A DNA stretch of 64,000 nt from Pseudomonas frederiksbergensis (GCF_035751725.1 NZ_CP142104.1:992001-1056000), one strand, 5' to 3'; positions 1-11,037 are shown, numbered from the stretch's first letter. Program-made: numbers and translations. Notes: generated by a model from the letters alone, not told the origin.

Positions 1-61
1 GCACATTGAGGGCGGTACTTTTACCGGAGCCGGAGCGGCCACTGACGATGATCATGCGCAT
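1..61 (-). CDS. rapZ: RNase adapter protein RapZ, N-terminal fragment (cut by window edge)
   Basis: Only the first 20 codons are inside the window. They read MRMIIVSGRSGSGKSTALNV, which contains the Walker A motif GRSGSGKST of the RapZ/YvcJ P-loop family. RapZ controls stability of the sRNA regulating GlmS in enterobacteria; its targets in Pseudomonas are less clear. It begins 2 nt after the ptsN stop codon, in the standard gammaproteobacterial order rpoN-hpf-ptsN-rapZ, which supports the call. The rest of the gene lies to the left of position 1. Confidence 0.9.
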   Translation of the reverse strand, partial: MRMIIVSGRSGSGKSTALNV

Positions 62-63
62 GG

Positions 64-528
64 TTAATGACCGTTCTGCTCGTCCAGGACAACCTGATAC
101 AAAGCTTCGCTACTCGCTGCGCTGCGCAGTTTTTCACGCACTTCCTTGCGGTCCAGCATGCTGGCGATCTGGCGCAGCAGCTCAAGGTGCGCATCGGTCG
201 CCGCTTCCGGAACCAGCAATACGAACAGCAGGTCGACCGGCGCGCCGTCGATGGCGTCGAAATCAATGGGGGCTTCAAGGTGCAGCAGCGCGCTGATCGG
301 CGCTTCACAGCCCTTGAGGCGGCAATGGGGAATGGCGATGCCGTTGCCAAAACCGGTGGAACCGAGTTTTTCACGGGCAATGAGGGCCTCGAAGACGTCC
401 TGCATTTCCAGATCCGGCACTTCGCGGTGGATCAGGTTGGCGATTTGTTCGAGGGCTTTCTTTTTACTGCCACCCGGCGCGTTCACTTGGGAGCGGCCGG
501 GGGTCAGGATGGTTTCTAGTCGGATCAT
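64..528 (-). CDS. ptsN: PTS IIA-like nitrogen regulatory protein PtsN (EIIA-Ntr)
   Basis: This 154-residue cytoplasmic protein is the terminal phosphate acceptor of the nitrogen phosphotransferase chain (PtsP-NPr-EIIANtr), which regulates rather than transports. The phosphorylated histidine is visible at about residue 68 in GNGIAIPHCR, the family signature. Length matches the family. It sits between hpf and rapZ in the rpoN cluster, 12 nt after the hpf stop, so it is probably cotranscribed with them. In Pseudomonas it is known to influence carbon/nitrogen balance and polyhydroxyalkanoate metabolism. Confidence 0.97.
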   Translation of the reverse strand: MIRLETILTPGRSQVNAPGGSKKKALEQIANLIHREVPDLEMQDVFEALIAREKLGSTGFGNGIAIPHCRLKGCEAPISALLHLEAPIDFDAIDGAPVDLLFVLLVPEAATDAHLELLRQIASMLDRKEVREKLRSAASSEALYQVVLDEQNGH

Positions 529-540
529 GGATTGGGGGGG

Positions 541-849
541 TTAACGACCGGTTGCGCCCTGGAGGAGGCTCTGGGTCTTTTCCTTATGCTTTTTGAGTTG
601 GCGATCCAGCTTGTCGGTCAGCAGGTCAATCGCGGCATACATGTCTGAATGCTCTGCGTTGGCAACCACTTCTCCGCCGGGGATATGCAGCGTGGCTTCG
701 ATTTTCTGCAGCAGCTTTTCGACGTTCATCGTGACTTGCACATTGGTGATCTTGTCGAAATGCCTTTCCAATCGGTCGAGTTTTTCGCCGATGTAGGTGC
801 GCAGGGGTTCGGTCACTTCCAGTTGGTGTCCACTGATGTTGACTTGCAT
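541..849 (-). CDS. hpf: Ribosome hibernation-promoting factor HPF
   Basis: This 102-residue protein starts MQVNISGHQLEVTEPLR and belongs to the HPF/RaiA (S30AE) family, which binds the decoding region of the 30S subunit and promotes dormant 70S/100S ribosomes in stationary phase. The ATG at 849 is preferred over in-frame codons further upstream because a GGAG Shine-Dalgarno lies just before it and the family start aligns there. It lies directly downstream of rpoN, its usual place. A second, longer HPF-type protein is encoded at 58223-58633 in this window. Confidence 0.95.
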   Translation of the reverse strand: MQVNISGHQLEVTEPLRTYIGEKLDRLERHFDKITNVQVTMNVEKLLQKIEATLHIPGGEVVANAEHSDMYAAIDLLTDKLDRQLKKHKEKTQSLLQGATGR

Positions 850-925
850 ACAGCTTCTCCTTCGTTGCCAGTGCATAAAGCGGCAGGCTGGGTTGCCTGC
901 CACTGGAACGCTGTGGCGTGGCCCG

Positions 926-2422
926 TTACATCAACCGCTTGCGTTCGCTCGAAGGTGCGATCCCGAGGGATTCGCGGTATTTGGCGACGGTACGGCGGGC
1001 CACCTGAATGCCTTGTGCCTCCAGTAAACCAGCGATCTTGCTGTCACTCAACGGCTTTTTCTGATTTTCCGCGGCGACCAGTTTCTTGATGATCGCGCGG
1101 ATGGCCGTGGACGAGCATTCGCCGCCTTCGGAGGTGCTGACATGGCTGGAGAAAAAGTATTTCAATTCATAGATGCCCCGTGGGGTATGCATGAATTTCT
1201 GGGTAGTGACGCGTGAAATCGTCGATTCGTGCATGCCCACCGCCTCGGCAATGTCATGCAGGACCAACGGCTTCATCGCTTCGTCGCCGTACTCCAGGAA
1301 GCCGCGCTGATGCTCGACGATCTGGGTGGCAACCTTCATCAGGGTTTCGTTGCGGCTCTGCAGGCTCTTGATGAACCAGCGCGCTTCCTGTAACTGGTTG
1401 CGCATGAAAGTATTGTCGGCGCTGGTGTCGGCACGTTTCACAAAGCCGGCGTACTGGGCATTGACGCGCAGCTTGGGCACGGACTCCTGGTTGAGCTCCA
1501 CCAGCCAGCGATCGTTGTGCTTGCGCACGATCACGTCGGGAACCACATATTCGGGTTCGGTGGATTCGATCTGCGAACCGGGGCGGGGGTTGAGGCTCTG
1601 TACCAGCTCGATGACCTGGCGCAGCTCATCTTCCTTGAGCTTCATGCGGCGCATCAGTTGGCTGTAGTCGCGACCGCCCAAAAGGTCGATGTAATCGGTG
1701 ACCAGGCGCTTGGCTTCAGCCAGCCAAGGGGTCTTGGCGGGCAGTTGGCGCAATTGCAGCAATAGGCACTCGCCCAGGTTGCGAGCGCCGATGCCGGCGG
1801 GTTCGAACTGCTGGATGCGGTGAAGGACGGCTTCGATTTCGTCCAGCTCTATGTCGAGCTCGGGGTCGAATGCTTCGAGAATTTCTTCCAGCGTCTCGTC
1901 CAGGTAGCCCTGATTGTTGATGCAATCGATCAGGGTCACGGCGATCAGGCGATCGGTATCGGACATCGGCGCCAGGTTCAATTGCCAGAGCAGATGACTC
2001 TGCAGGCTTTCGCCGACGGAAGTGCGGGTGGTGAAGTCCCATTCATCGTCGTCGCCGCTCGGCAGGCTGCTGGCGCTGGTCTGATAGACGTCCTCCCACG
2101 CGGTGTCCACGGGCAGGTCGTTGGGAATGCGCTCGTTCCATTCGCCATCCTCGAGGTTATCCACCGTTGGGGCGGCTTCCTGCTGGTAGGACGGTTCCTG
2201 GATTTCGGGGGTGGTTTTCTGCTCGACGTTATCGGCCAGTGGATCGGTGTTGTCGAAGTCGTCGCCTTCTTCCTGGCGCTCAAGCATCGGATTGGATTCC
2301 AAGGCCTCCTGGATTTCCTGTTGCAGGTCCAGGGTCGACAATTGGAGCAGGCGGATGGCCTGTTGCAGCTGCGGTGTCATCGTCAGCTGCTGGCCCATTC
2401 TCAAGACTAGCGATGGTTTCAT
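926..2422 (-). CDS. rpoN: RNA polymerase sigma-54 factor RpoN
   Basis: This 498-residue sigma factor directs RNA polymerase to -24/-12 promoters that need AAA+ activators. The N-terminal glutamine-rich activator-interacting region ([20 protein letters not shown]) is followed by an acidic linker (about residues 50-120), the core-binding region, and the C-terminal RpoN box [10 protein letters not shown] about 20 residues from the end. The start at 2422 matches the conserved family N terminus; a longer open frame upstream does not. It lies downstream of lptB with a 163-nt gap that may hold its own promoter, and upstream of hpf-ptsN-rapZ. Confidence 0.98.
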   Translation of the reverse strand: MKPSLVLRMGQQLTMTPQLQQAIRLLQLSTLDLQQEIQEALESNPMLERQEEGDDFDNTDPLADNVEQKTTPEIQEPSYQQEAAPTVDNLEDGEWNERIPNDLPVDTAWEDVYQTSASSLPSGDDDEWDFTTRTSVGESLQSHLLWQLNLAPMSDTDRLIAVTLIDCINNQGYLDETLEEILEAFDPELDIELDEIEAVLHRIQQFEPAGIGARNLGECLLLQLRQLPAKTPWLAEAKRLVTDYIDLLGGRDYSQLMRRMKLKEDELRQVIELVQSLNPRPGSQIESTEPEYVVPDVIVRKHNDRWLVELNQESVPKLRVNAQYAGFVKRADTSADNTFMRNQLQEARWFIKSLQSRNETLMKVATQIVEHQRGFLEYGDEAMKPLVLHDIAEAVGMHESTISRVTTQKFMHTPRGIYELKYFFSSHVSTSEGGECSSTAIRAIIKKLVAAENQKKPLSDSKIAGLLEAQGIQVARRTVAKYRESLGIAPSSERKRLM

Positions 2423-2585
2423 GGCAGGGGCTAAACACCTTATTTGCCGGCGCACATGCGCCATCCACTACAGGGCGCCGGAGCGCCAAACTTAAGCAAA
2501 TTATATGCCTGAAACCGAGGGGTTTGCCTAGGGCGTCGTCACAATAAAATTGGCAACGCCCGGACGATTCGCCAGGCACTTGCGC

Positions 2586-3311
2586 TTACAGGCGGAACTC
2601 ATGACCCAGATAAACTTCCTTCACCAATTCGTTGGCCAGGATGGTGGCGGAGTCACCTTCGGCAATCAACTGGCCATCGTTGACGATATAGGCAGTCTCG
2701 CAGATATCCAATGTTTCGCGTACGTTGTGGTCGGTGATCAGCACGCCGATCCCCTTGGCCTTGAGGTGGTGGATGATCTGCTTGATGTCGCCGACCGAAA
2801 TCGGGTCCACGCCGGCGAAGGGTTCGTCGAGTAGAATGAATTTCGGTGCGGTGGCCAGGGCGCGGGCGATTTCCACTCGGCGACGTTCACCGCCGGACAG
2901 GCTCATGCCGAGGTTGTCGCGAATGTGGCTGATGTGGAATTCCTGCAGCAGGCTTTCCAGCTCCTGGCGACGGCCGGCCTTGTCGAGCTCCTTGCGGGTC
3001 TCGAGGATCGCCATGATGTTGTCGGCAACCGAAAGTTTGCGGAAGATCGACGCTTCTTGCGGCAGATAGCCGATGCCAGCCCTTGCCCGGCCGTGCATCG
3101 GCTGGTGGCTCACGTCCAGGTCGTCGATCAGTACGCGACCCTGATCGGACTGGACCAGGCCGACGATCATGTAGAAACAGGTTGTCTTGCCGGCGCCGTT
3201 GGGGCCGAGCAAGCCGACGATCTGGCCGCTGTCGATGGACAGGCTGACATCGCGCACAACCTGGCGGCTCTTGTAGCTCTTGGCCAGGTGCTGGGCTTTC
3301 AGAGTTGCCAT
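2586..3311 (-). CDS. lptB: LPS export ABC transporter ATP-binding protein LptB
   Basis: This 241-residue cytoplasmic ATPase powers extraction of lipopolysaccharide from the inner membrane with LptFG. Visible motifs are Walker [10 protein letters not shown] (about residues 36-44), the ABC signature [15 protein letters not shown] and Walker [13 protein letters not shown]. Its ATG overlaps the lptA stop codon (TAATG), showing translational coupling. The order kdsD-kdsC-lptC-lptA-lptB is the conserved gammaproteobacterial LPS operon. Confidence 0.98.
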   Translation of the reverse strand: MATLKAQHLAKSYKSRQVVRDVSLSIDSGQIVGLLGPNGAGKTTCFYMIVGLVQSDQGRVLIDDLDVSHQPMHGRARAGIGYLPQEASIFRKLSVADNIMAILETRKELDKAGRRQELESLLQEFHISHIRDNLGMSLSGGERRRVEIARALATAPKFILLDEPFAGVDPISVGDIKQIIHHLKAKGIGVLITDHNVRETLDICETAYIVNDGQLIAEGDSATILANELVKEVYLGHEFRL

Positions 3312-3859
3312 TACTGGGCCTTCTGCTCGTCGGTTTTCTTTTTCGGCTGGATCACCATGTCGATGCGCGGACGCGCCTCGGTGACCTTGCTGCCAGTGGC
3401 GCGACCGGCGCTGGCCAGTTTCTTGACCGTGTCGTAGACGATTTTCTCGCCTTGGGTCACGTTGTTGTCCTTGTCGACGACCTTGGCGCGATCGATCAAC
3501 ACAACGCGGTCCTGGGCGGCGTGATACTGGATGGTGACCCCGTAGCCTTGCACGGGCTTGGTGTCGCCTGCGGTTTGCAGTTGTTCGAAGTAGGCCAGGT
3601 TGCCCACCGAAGTCACTACGTCGATGTCGCCGGATTGGGTGCGGGTGATGGTCACGGTGTTGCCGGTCACCTTCATCGAGCCCTGGGTGATGATTACATC
3701 ACCCTTATAGGTGGCGACACCGTTCTTGTCATCCAGTTGCGCGTCGTCGGCCTGGATGCGGATAGGCTGGTCGCGGTCGTTGGGAAGGGCCCAGGCGCTC
3801 GCGCTTCCCAGTGCTGCGCCCAGACTGAGCAAAATAGGGAGGGTTTTAGCGAGCTTCAT
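3311..3859 (-). CDS. lptA: Periplasmic LPS transport protein LptA
   Basis: This 182-residue protein has a cleavable signal peptide ([20 protein letters not shown], cleaved near ASAWA) and an OstA/LptA beta-jellyroll domain beginning at [19 protein letters not shown]. LptA forms the periplasmic bridge that carries LPS from LptBFGC to LptDE. The C terminus is lysine-rich. The gene overlaps the end of lptC by 14 nt and couples to lptB, consistent with one transcript. Confidence 0.97.
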   Translation of the reverse strand: MKLAKTLPILLSLGAALGSASAWALPNDRDQPIRIQADDAQLDDKNGVATYKGDVIITQGSMKVTGNTVTITRTQSGDIDVVTSVGNLAYFEQLQTAGDTKPVQGYGVTIQYHAAQDRVVLIDRAKVVDKDNNVTQGEKIVYDTVKKLASAGRATGSKVTEARPRIDMVIQPKKKTDEQKAQ

Positions 3860-4415
3860 ACTGTCCTCTTACTTTCGATAGCAGGTGTATCCTGCTTTCC
3901 TTCAAATACGCCTTCATTCCCGTGCCGGTCGATACGCCGCCAGCGCCGTCGATTCTAACGGGTTGCTCGGTCTGCGCATATTCTCGTTGCGGGAAGACCG
4001 TCATGCGACTGGTGGTGATGAGGGTCGTACGGTTCTTTTCGTCGGTCCGGGTGATGCGCACCGAGTCGATCAGTTCGACCTCGGTGCCGCCGGGATTGAC
4101 CTCGGCGCGCTCACTCTGGACATGCCATGGGAACTCGGTGCCCCGGAACATGTTCAGGTCCGGTTTGGTGACCAGCGTGATATCAGTCGCCTTCACGTGA
4201 TCGACCTTGTCGGATGTCATTTCGTACTGCAGCTTGCCGTCGGGCAAGTACTGCAGGGTGTGCGTATTGGTTGCGTACCAGTCGATGTTCTCCTCGACCT
4301 TGGCCGCTGGCTGGTCCAGGAAGCGTTCCGGGCTGATGTTCCAATAGCCCACCGCAGCGAAAATCGCCGCGATACAGCTGAACACCAGGAGGGTGCGAAT
4401 CTTCTTGCTTAGCAT
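3846..4415 (-). CDS. lptC: LPS export system protein LptC
   Basis: This 189-residue bitopic inner-membrane protein hands LPS from LptBFG to LptA. It starts MLSKKIRTLLVFSCIAAIFA, a single N-terminal membrane anchor, followed by a periplasmic jellyroll domain. The ATG at 4415 is preferred to a longer upstream extension because the membrane anchor aligns with the family start. It begins 7 nt after the kdsC stop and its end overlaps lptA. Confidence 0.96.
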   Translation of the reverse strand: MLSKKIRTLLVFSCIAAIFAAVGYWNISPERFLDQPAAKVEENIDWYATNTHTLQYLPDGKLQYEMTSDKVDHVKATDITLVTKPDLNMFRGTEFPWHVQSERAEVNPGGTEVELIDSVRITRTDEKNRTTLITTSRMTVFPQREYAQTEQPVRIDGAGGVSTGTGMKAYLKESRIHLLSKVRGQYEAR

Positions 4416-4422
4416 AAATGGC

Positions 4423-4947
4423 TCACAGGTATGCGGCGTTGGCCGCTTCGAGGTGGCCCTGGGCACGCAGGATCAGTTCACAGAATTCGCGGGCTGCGCC
4501 TTCGCCGCCCCTTGCCGTGGTGACACCATGGGCATGCTCGCGCACGAACGCAGCGGCGTTGGCCACGGCCATGCCCAAACCGACCCGGCGGATGACCGGC
4601 AGGTCCGGCAGGTCGTCACCCAGGTAGGCGACCTGTTCATAGCTTAGATTGAGTTGGCCAAGGAGCTCGTCCAAAACCACCAGTTTGTCTTCGCGGCCCT
4701 GGTAAAGGTGCGGGATGCCGAGATTCTTCGCCCGTCGCTCCACCACCGGCGTCTTGCGACCACTGATAATGGCGGTCTGCACGCCTGAGGCCATCAGCAT
4801 CTTGATGCCTTGGCCGTCGAGCGTGTTGAAGGTCTTGAATTCGCTGCCATCTTCGAGGAAGTACAGGCGGCCGTCGGTGAGTACACCGTCGACGTCGAAT
4901 ACGGCGAGCTTGATTGTCTTGCCCCGTTGCAGCAGGTCGGTCGTCAT
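4423..4947 (-). CDS. kdsC: 3-deoxy-D-manno-octulosonate 8-phosphate phosphatase KdsC
   Basis: This 174-residue HAD-superfamily phosphatase removes phosphate from Kdo-8-phosphate to give Kdo, a sugar of the LPS inner core. The nucleophile motif is visible near residue 18 in AVFDVDGVLTDG, and the last HAD motif in YLGDDLPDLP. Its ATG overlaps the kdsD stop codon as TAATG. It works immediately downstream in pathway order of the KdsD and KdsA steps; kdsA is not in this window. Confidence 0.97.
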   Translation of the reverse strand: MTTDLLQRGKTIKLAVFDVDGVLTDGRLYFLEDGSEFKTFNTLDGQGIKMLMASGVQTAIISGRKTPVVERRAKNLGIPHLYQGREDKLVVLDELLGQLNLSYEQVAYLGDDLPDLPVIRRVGLGMAVANAAAFVREHAHGVTTARGGEGAAREFCELILRAQGHLEAANAAYL

Positions 4948-5921
4948 TACATTACTCCAGCACGCAGCAGGTCGGACAGGTTGAAGGCGCCGACCGGGCG
5001 GTCGTCGTCATCCACCACCACCAGTGCGTTGATCCTGTGGTCTTCCATGATTTTAAGGGCTTCGGCGGCCAGCATGTCGGCGCGGGCGGTCTTGCCGTGA
5101 ACGGTCATGACTGCGTCGATGGTTGCGTTGCGGATATCGATCGCGCGGTCGAGGGTGCGGCGCAGGTCGCCGTCGGTGAAGATCCCGGCCAGCTTGCCGT
5201 CGGCTTCGAGAATCACGGTCATGCCCAGGCCCTTCCGGGTCATCTCCATCAGCGCATCCTTGAGCAGCGTGCCGCGTTGAACCTTCGGTAGCTCTTCACC
5301 GGAGTGCATCACGTTTTCGACTTTGAGCAGCAGGCGACGGCCCAGCGCGCCGCCAGGATGGGAAAAGGCGAAATCCTCGGCAGTGAAGCCACGGGCTTCC
5401 AGCAGGGCCACGGCCAGGGCATCGCCCATGACCAGGGCTGCGGTGGTGGACGAAGTCGGGGCCAGGTTCAGCGGGCAGGCTTCGTGTTCGACATGAACAT
5501 TGAGGTTCACCTCGGCGGCCTTGGCCAGCGGGGAGTCCGGGTTGCCGGTGATGCTGATCATCTGGATGCCCAGGCGCTTGATCAGTGGCAGCAACGTGAG
5601 GATTTCATTGGTCGAGCCGGAGTTGGACAGGGCCAGGATGACGTCGTCCCGGGTGATCATGCCCATATCGCCGTGGCTGGCCTCGGCCGGGTGGACGAAA
5701 AAGGCCGTAGTGCCTGTGCTGGCCAGCGTCGCGGCAATCTTGTTGCCGATATGGCCGGACTTGCCCATGCCGACCACGACCACGCGGCCCTTGCTGGCCA
5801 GAATCATCTCGCAGGCGCGTACGAAATCAGCGTCGATATGGGCCAGCAAGCCTTGTACGGCTTCGAGCTCGAGGCGGATGGTACGTTGTGCCGATTGAAT
5901 CAGGTCGCTGGATTGGTTCAT
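4947..5921 (-). CDS. kdsD: Arabinose-5-phosphate isomerase KdsD
   Basis: This 324-residue enzyme converts ribulose-5-phosphate to arabinose-5-phosphate, the first committed precursor of Kdo. An N-terminal SIS sugar-isomerase domain (about residues 40-180, with GMGKSGHIGNKIAATLASTG and LSNSGST) is followed by two CBS domains (about 205-320). Length matches the family. It is the first gene of the kds-lpt run and is divergent from mlaF, with 272 bp between them. Confidence 0.97.
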   Translation of the reverse strand: MNQSSDLIQSAQRTIRLELEAVQGLLAHIDADFVRACEMILASKGRVVVVGMGKSGHIGNKIAATLASTGTTAFFVHPAEASHGDMGMITRDDVILALSNSGSTNEILTLLPLIKRLGIQMISITGNPDSPLAKAAEVNLNVHVEHEACPLNLAPTSSTTAALVMGDALAVALLEARGFTAEDFAFSHPGGALGRRLLLKVENVMHSGEELPKVQRGTLLKDALMEMTRKGLGMTVILEADGKLAGIFTDGDLRRTLDRAIDIRNATIDAVMTVHGKTARADMLAAEALKIMEDHRINALVVVDDDDRPVGAFNLSDLLRAGVM

Positions 5922-6044
5922 GTCAGATCGTATAGCCCGATGAAAAGGCGGCGATTATAGCGGCAATGATCGATTCCCTCACGCTAGTTCGTCACGCTTT
6001 GTTCGAACGGTTGCAAGGCTGGACATAAAATGTGGTGTTTTACC

Positions 6045-6059
6045 TTAAGCCAGGCTTAA
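6045..6059. promoter_or_regulatory. 15-bp palindrome in the kdsD-mlaF divergent intergenic region
   Basis: TTAAGCC and GGCTTAA form a perfect 7+7 dyad around one base. It lies in the 272-bp region between the divergent LPS and Mla operons, upstream of the candidate mla promoter. This could be an operator for a dimeric regulator; I do not recognise the factor. Confidence 0.3.
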
Positions 6060-6076
6060 CGGGCGGGGGGTTGGCC

Positions 6077-6106
6077 TTGGGCGCCTGGCGGTTGCAGTGA
6101 TATAGT
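6077..6106 (+). promoter_or_regulatory. Candidate sigma-70 promoter for mlaFEDCB
   Basis: TTGGGC and TATAGT are separated by 18 bp, a fair match to -35 and -10 elements, about 90 bp before the mlaF start codon. This is inferred from sequence resemblance only. Confidence 0.35.
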
Positions 6107-6193
6107 TCGCCGCCGATTCGTGTGCTCGGCGGTTCCGGCGTTAGCCGGTTGGCCTGGGCATTCGGATATGAGGCTGCATCGCAAGGAGTTTAG

Positions 6194-7003
6194 ATGAGTG
6201 CCGACAACGCCTACGCGGTCGAGCTGAAGGGACTGACCTTCAAGCGAGGGACGCGCAGCATTTTCAATGACATCGATATTCGCATCCCGCGTGGCAAGGT
6301 GACCGGCATCATGGGGCCTTCCGGGTGTGGAAAGACCACGCTGCTGCGGCTGATGGGTGCACAGCTGCGCCCCAATGCCGGCGAAGTCTGGGTCAATGGC
6401 CAGAACCTTCCAGAGCTGTCGCGCAGCGATCTGTTCGATGCGCGCAAGCACATGGGCGTGCTGTTCCAGAGCGGTGCGCTGTTTACCGACCTCGATGTGT
6501 TCGAGAACGTGGCGTTTCCCCTGCGTGTCCATACCGAACTGCCGGAAGAAATGATCCGCGACATCGTCTTGCTGAAACTGCAGGCAGTCGGGCTGCGTGG
6601 CGCCCTGGACCTGATGCCGGACGAGCTTTCCGGCGGCATGAAGCGTCGCGTGGCGTTGGCTCGGGCGATAGCCCTCGATCCGAAGATCCTCATGTACGAC
6701 GAGCCCTTCGTTGGCCAGGATCCCATTGCCATGGGTGTGCTCGTGCGCCTGATCCGCCTGCTCAATGACGCGTTGGGCATCACCAGCATCGTGGTGTCCC
6801 ATGACCTGGCCGAAACCGCGAGCATTGCCGACTACATCTATGTCGTCGGCGATGGCCAGGTGCTGGGGCAGGGAACGCCCAAGGAATTGAAGGATTCGGA
6901 CAACCCACGCATTCGCCAATTCATGAAAGGTGACCCGGACGGTCCGGTGGCGTTCCATTTTCCGGCCACGGATTACCGTACCGATCTGCTGGGGAAGCGC
7001 TGA
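6194..7003 (+). CDS. mlaF: Phospholipid ABC transporter ATP-binding protein MlaF (Ttg2A)
   Basis: This 269-residue ATPase energises the Mla system, which moves phospholipids between the inner and outer membranes and keeps outer-membrane lipid asymmetry. Walker A is GPSGCGKTT (about residues 41-49), the signature [14 protein letters not shown], and Walker [19 protein letters not shown] precedes the ATG. In Pseudomonas the operon was named ttg2 for toluene tolerance. Its TGA overlaps the mlaE ATG (TGATG). Confidence 0.97.
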   Translation: MSADNAYAVELKGLTFKRGTRSIFNDIDIRIPRGKVTGIMGPSGCGKTTLLRLMGAQLRPNAGEVWVNGQNLPELSRSDLFDARKHMGVLFQSGALFTDLDVFENVAFPLRVHTELPEEMIRDIVLLKLQAVGLRGALDLMPDELSGGMKRRVALARAIALDPKILMYDEPFVGQDPIAMGVLVRLIRLLNDALGITSIVVSHDLAETASIADYIYVVGDGQVLGQGTPKELKDSDNPRIRQFMKGDPDGPVAFHFPATDYRTDLLGKR

Positions 7004-7800
7004 TGCGCAAGAAATCATTAATAGAAAGAATCCGCCTGTTCGGCCGTTCCGGCATCGATGTGGTGGCCGTGCTGGGGCGTTCCACGCTGTTCCTGATGCA
7101 CGCGCTGCTCGGACGCAATTCGACTGGAGGCGGTTTTGGCCTGTTGGTCAAGCAATTGCATTCAGTGGGGGTGATGTCCCTGGTGATCATCGTTGTCTCG
7201 GGCATCTTCATTGGCATGGTACTGGCGCTCCAGGGCTTCAGCATCCTGTCCAGCTATGGGTCGGAGCAGGCCGTCGGGCAAATGGTTGCGCTGACATTGC
7301 TGCGTGAGCTCGGGCCCGTGGTAACGGCACTGCTGTTCGCCGGACGAGCCGGATCGGCGCTGACTGCCGAGATCGGCAACATGAAGTCCACCGAGCAGTT
7401 GTCCAGCCTGGAAATGATCGGTGTCGATCCGCTCAAGTACATCATTGCCCCACGCCTGTGGGCCGGCTTCATTTCGCTGCCGGTGCTGGCAATGATCTTC
7501 AGCGTCGTGGGGATCTGGGGCGGCTCCTGGGTAGCCGTCGATTGGCTGGGGGTCTATGAGGGTTCCTACTGGTCCAACATGCAGAACAGCGTCGACTTTC
7601 TCGACGATGTGCTCAACGGCGTGATCAAGAGTGCCGTATTCGCTTTCGTAGTCACCTGGATCGCCGTTTTTCAAGGTTATGACTGTGAGCCCACGTCAGA
7701 GGGGATCAGCCGTGCCACAACCAAGACCGTGGTCTACGCCTCGTTGGCCGTCCTGGGCCTTGACTTTATTCTGACCGCCTTGATGTTTGGAGATTTCTGA
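7003..7800 (+). CDS. mlaE: Phospholipid ABC transporter permease MlaE (Ttg2B)
   Basis: This 265-residue polytopic inner-membrane permease is the MlaE/YrbE family core of the Mla complex. The family signature is visible around [20 protein letters not shown]. Several hydrophobic helices follow, ending at the C terminus ([17 protein letters not shown]). The gene is coupled to both mlaF and mlaD by TGATG overlaps. Confidence 0.97.
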   Translation: MRKKSLIERIRLFGRSGIDVVAVLGRSTLFLMHALLGRNSTGGGFGLLVKQLHSVGVMSLVIIVVSGIFIGMVLALQGFSILSSYGSEQAVGQMVALTLLRELGPVVTALLFAGRAGSALTAEIGNMKSTEQLSSLEMIGVDPLKYIIAPRLWAGFISLPVLAMIFSVVGIWGGSWVAVDWLGVYEGSYWSNMQNSVDFLDDVLNGVIKSAVFAFVVTWIAVFQGYDCEPTSEGISRATTKTVVYASLAVLGLDFILTALMFGDF

Positions 7801-8267
7801 TGCAAAACCGCACCCTGGAAATCGGTGTCGGCCTTTTCTTGCTGGCTGGCATCCTGGCTTTGCTGCTGCTGGCCTTGCGGGTCAGTGGCCTGGCGCCGAC
7901 CGCGAGCACCGACACTTATAAACTTTATGCTTATTTCGACAATATCGCCGGTTTGACGGTCAGAGCCAAGGTAACCATGGCCGGTGTCACCATCGGCAAG
8001 GTCACGGCAATCGATCTGGACCGCGACAGTTTCACTGGCCGGGTGACGCTGCAGCTGGAAAAACGCGTGGATAACCTGCCGACCGATTCCACTGCCTCTA
8101 TCCTCACGGCTGGGCTGTTGGGTGAGAAATACATCGGTATCAGCGTGGGTGGGGAAGAGACCTTGCTCAAGGACGGCGGGACCATCCACGACACGCAGTC
8201 GTCGCTGGTGCTCGAAGACCTGATCGGTAAATTCCTGCTCAATACCGTTAGCAAAGACGCCAAATGA
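7800..8267 (+). CDS. mlaD: Mla substrate-binding MCE-domain protein MlaD (Ttg2C)
   Basis: This 155-residue protein has one N-terminal membrane anchor (about residues 7-27, LEIGVGLFLLAGILALLLLA) and a single periplasmic MCE domain. It forms the hexameric ring that channels lipid between MlaC and MlaFE. Length is typical. Its ATG overlaps the mlaE stop. Confidence 0.97.
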   Translation: MQNRTLEIGVGLFLLAGILALLLLALRVSGLAPTASTDTYKLYAYFDNIAGLTVRAKVTMAGVTIGKVTAIDLDRDSFTGRVTLQLEKRVDNLPTDSTASILTAGLLGEKYIGISVGGEETLLKDGGTIHDTQSSLVLEDLIGKFLLNTVSKDAK

Positions 8268-8278
8268 GGAGCTTTTGA

Positions 8279-8932
8279 ATGATCTCTATCCTGCGACGCA
8301 GCCTGCTGGTCCTGCTGGCGGCCCTGCCGCTGATGGGCAATGCCGTGGCGGCGCCTTCGGCGCACGACATCATCCAGGACACGACGACCCGACTGCTGGC
8401 GGACCTTGCCGCCAATAAAGAGAAGTACAAGCAGGATCCGGGGGCGTTCTACGATGCACTGAATGGCATCGTCGGTCCGGTCGTGGATGCCGACGGCATT
8501 TCCAGGAGCATCATGACCGTCAAGTATTCGCGCAAGGCCACCCCGGCGCAGATGACCCGCTTCCAGGAAAACTTCAAGCGCAGCCTGATGCAGTTCTATG
8601 GCAACGCCTTGCTTGAATACAACAACCAGGGCATCACCGTTTCGCCGGCCAAGGATGAGAGTGGCAACCGCACCAGCGTCGACATGCAGGTCAAGGGCAA
8701 TAACGGCGCGGTCTACCCGGTTTCCTACACACTCGAGAAAATCAACGACGAGTGGAAGGTGCGCAACGTGATCATCAATGGCATCAACATCGGCAAGCTG
8801 TTCCGTGACCAGTTTGCTGACGCGATGCAGCGCAATGGCGGCGACTTGGACAAGACCATCGACGGTTGGGCCGGCGAAGTCGCCAAGGCCAAGGAAGTGA
8901 CCGAAGAAGCCAAAGAGAAGCAGGAACAATGA
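8279..8932 (+). CDS. mlaC: Periplasmic phospholipid carrier MlaC (Ttg2D)
   Basis: This 217-residue protein has a signal peptide (MISILRRSLLVLLAALPLMG, cleavage near NAVAAP) and a Tol_Tol_Ttg2 domain. MlaC ferries phospholipid across the periplasm between the outer-membrane MlaA complex and MlaFEDB. A charged C-terminal tail rich in Lys and Glu ends the protein. A GGAGC Shine-Dalgarno precedes the start; the stop overlaps the mlaB ATG. Confidence 0.96.
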   Translation: MISILRRSLLVLLAALPLMGNAVAAPSAHDIIQDTTTRLLADLAANKEKYKQDPGAFYDALNGIVGPVVDADGISRSIMTVKYSRKATPAQMTRFQENFKRSLMQFYGNALLEYNNQGITVSPAKDESGNRTSVDMQVKGNNGAVYPVSYTLEKINDEWKVRNVIINGINIGKLFRDQFADAMQRNGGDLDKTIDGWAGEVAKAKEVTEEAKEKQEQ

Positions 8933-9246
8933 ACGAGCCGGTGAATGACTCGGCCGTTCGCCTGGGCGAGTCTGGCGAGTTGCTGCTCAGTGGCGTGCTG
9001 GATTACCGCACCGGTCCGGGCTTGCGCAAGCAGGGCCAGGCGTTGATCAAGTCCGCAAAGGGCGCCGAGTTGGTCATTGACTGCTCTGCCGTGGAAAAGT
9101 CCAGTAGCGTCGGTCTGTCCCTGTTGTTGTGCTTCATGCGCGACGCCAAGGCCGCCGGCAAGACGTGGAGCATCCGCGCAATGCCCGAGGATATGCGTGA
9201 AATAGCTCAGGTCAGCGAATTGACCGAGGTGTTGGAGCTGGCCTGA
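8929..9246 (+). CDS. mlaB: STAS-domain protein MlaB
   Basis: This 105-residue cytoplasmic STAS-domain subunit stabilises and activates the MlaF ATPase. The conserved STAS segment is seen as LVIDCSAVEKSSSVGLSLLL. The ATG at 8929 overlaps the mlaC TGA (ATGA); a longer open frame starting inside mlaC is rejected because the coupled start aligns with the family. It is the last mla gene, followed by a 135-bp gap before ibaG. Confidence 0.93.
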   Translation: MNEPVNDSAVRLGESGELLLSGVLDYRTGPGLRKQGQALIKSAKGAELVIDCSAVEKSSSVGLSLLLCFMRDAKAAGKTWSIRAMPEDMREIAQVSELTEVLELA

Positions 9247-9381
9247 CCCTCGCCCCAGTGACCCTGGCAAGCGAGGTGGGCAACGTTACTCGTCTAAGTC
9301 CTGCGTCGCGGGGTTCGCAGGCGCGGGGCTTTTTTGTATGATGTGCGACCCGTGCGCACAGGGCGCCGATTGAGGTTGAGC

Positions 9382-10909
<1,528 letters not shown>

Positions 10910-10922
10910 TTCCCGCTGCATG

Positions 10923-10978
10923 GGCACAAGGATGTGCCTGTTGAATTGCTTCAGATCGAGGGTGTTCGCACCCTCGAT
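10923..10978 (+). other. Two tandem hairpins between murA and hisG
   Basis: GGCACA-AGGA-TGTGCC (10923-10938) is followed by a perfect 10-bp stem with a TTCG tetraloop, ATCGAGGGTG and CACCCTCGAT (10955-10978). There is no T-tract after either, so neither is a classical intrinsic terminator. They may stabilise or process the murA-hisG transcript. Confidence 0.5.
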
Positions 10979-11037
10979 GTGTGTCCGGCGCCGCTTGCGA
11001 CCGGGCATGAGTACCTTGATAAGGACTAACGTTTCCC

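Noticed and set aside
6056-7018. Long minus-strand open frame opposite mlaF
   Set aside because: It is the antisense shadow of a well-conserved ABC ATPase in high-GC DNA and has no family resemblance of its own.
9299-9337. Terminator after mlaB
   Set aside because: CCTGCG and CGCAGG can pair and a T-run follows, but 8 unpaired bases separate them, so it is too weak to list.
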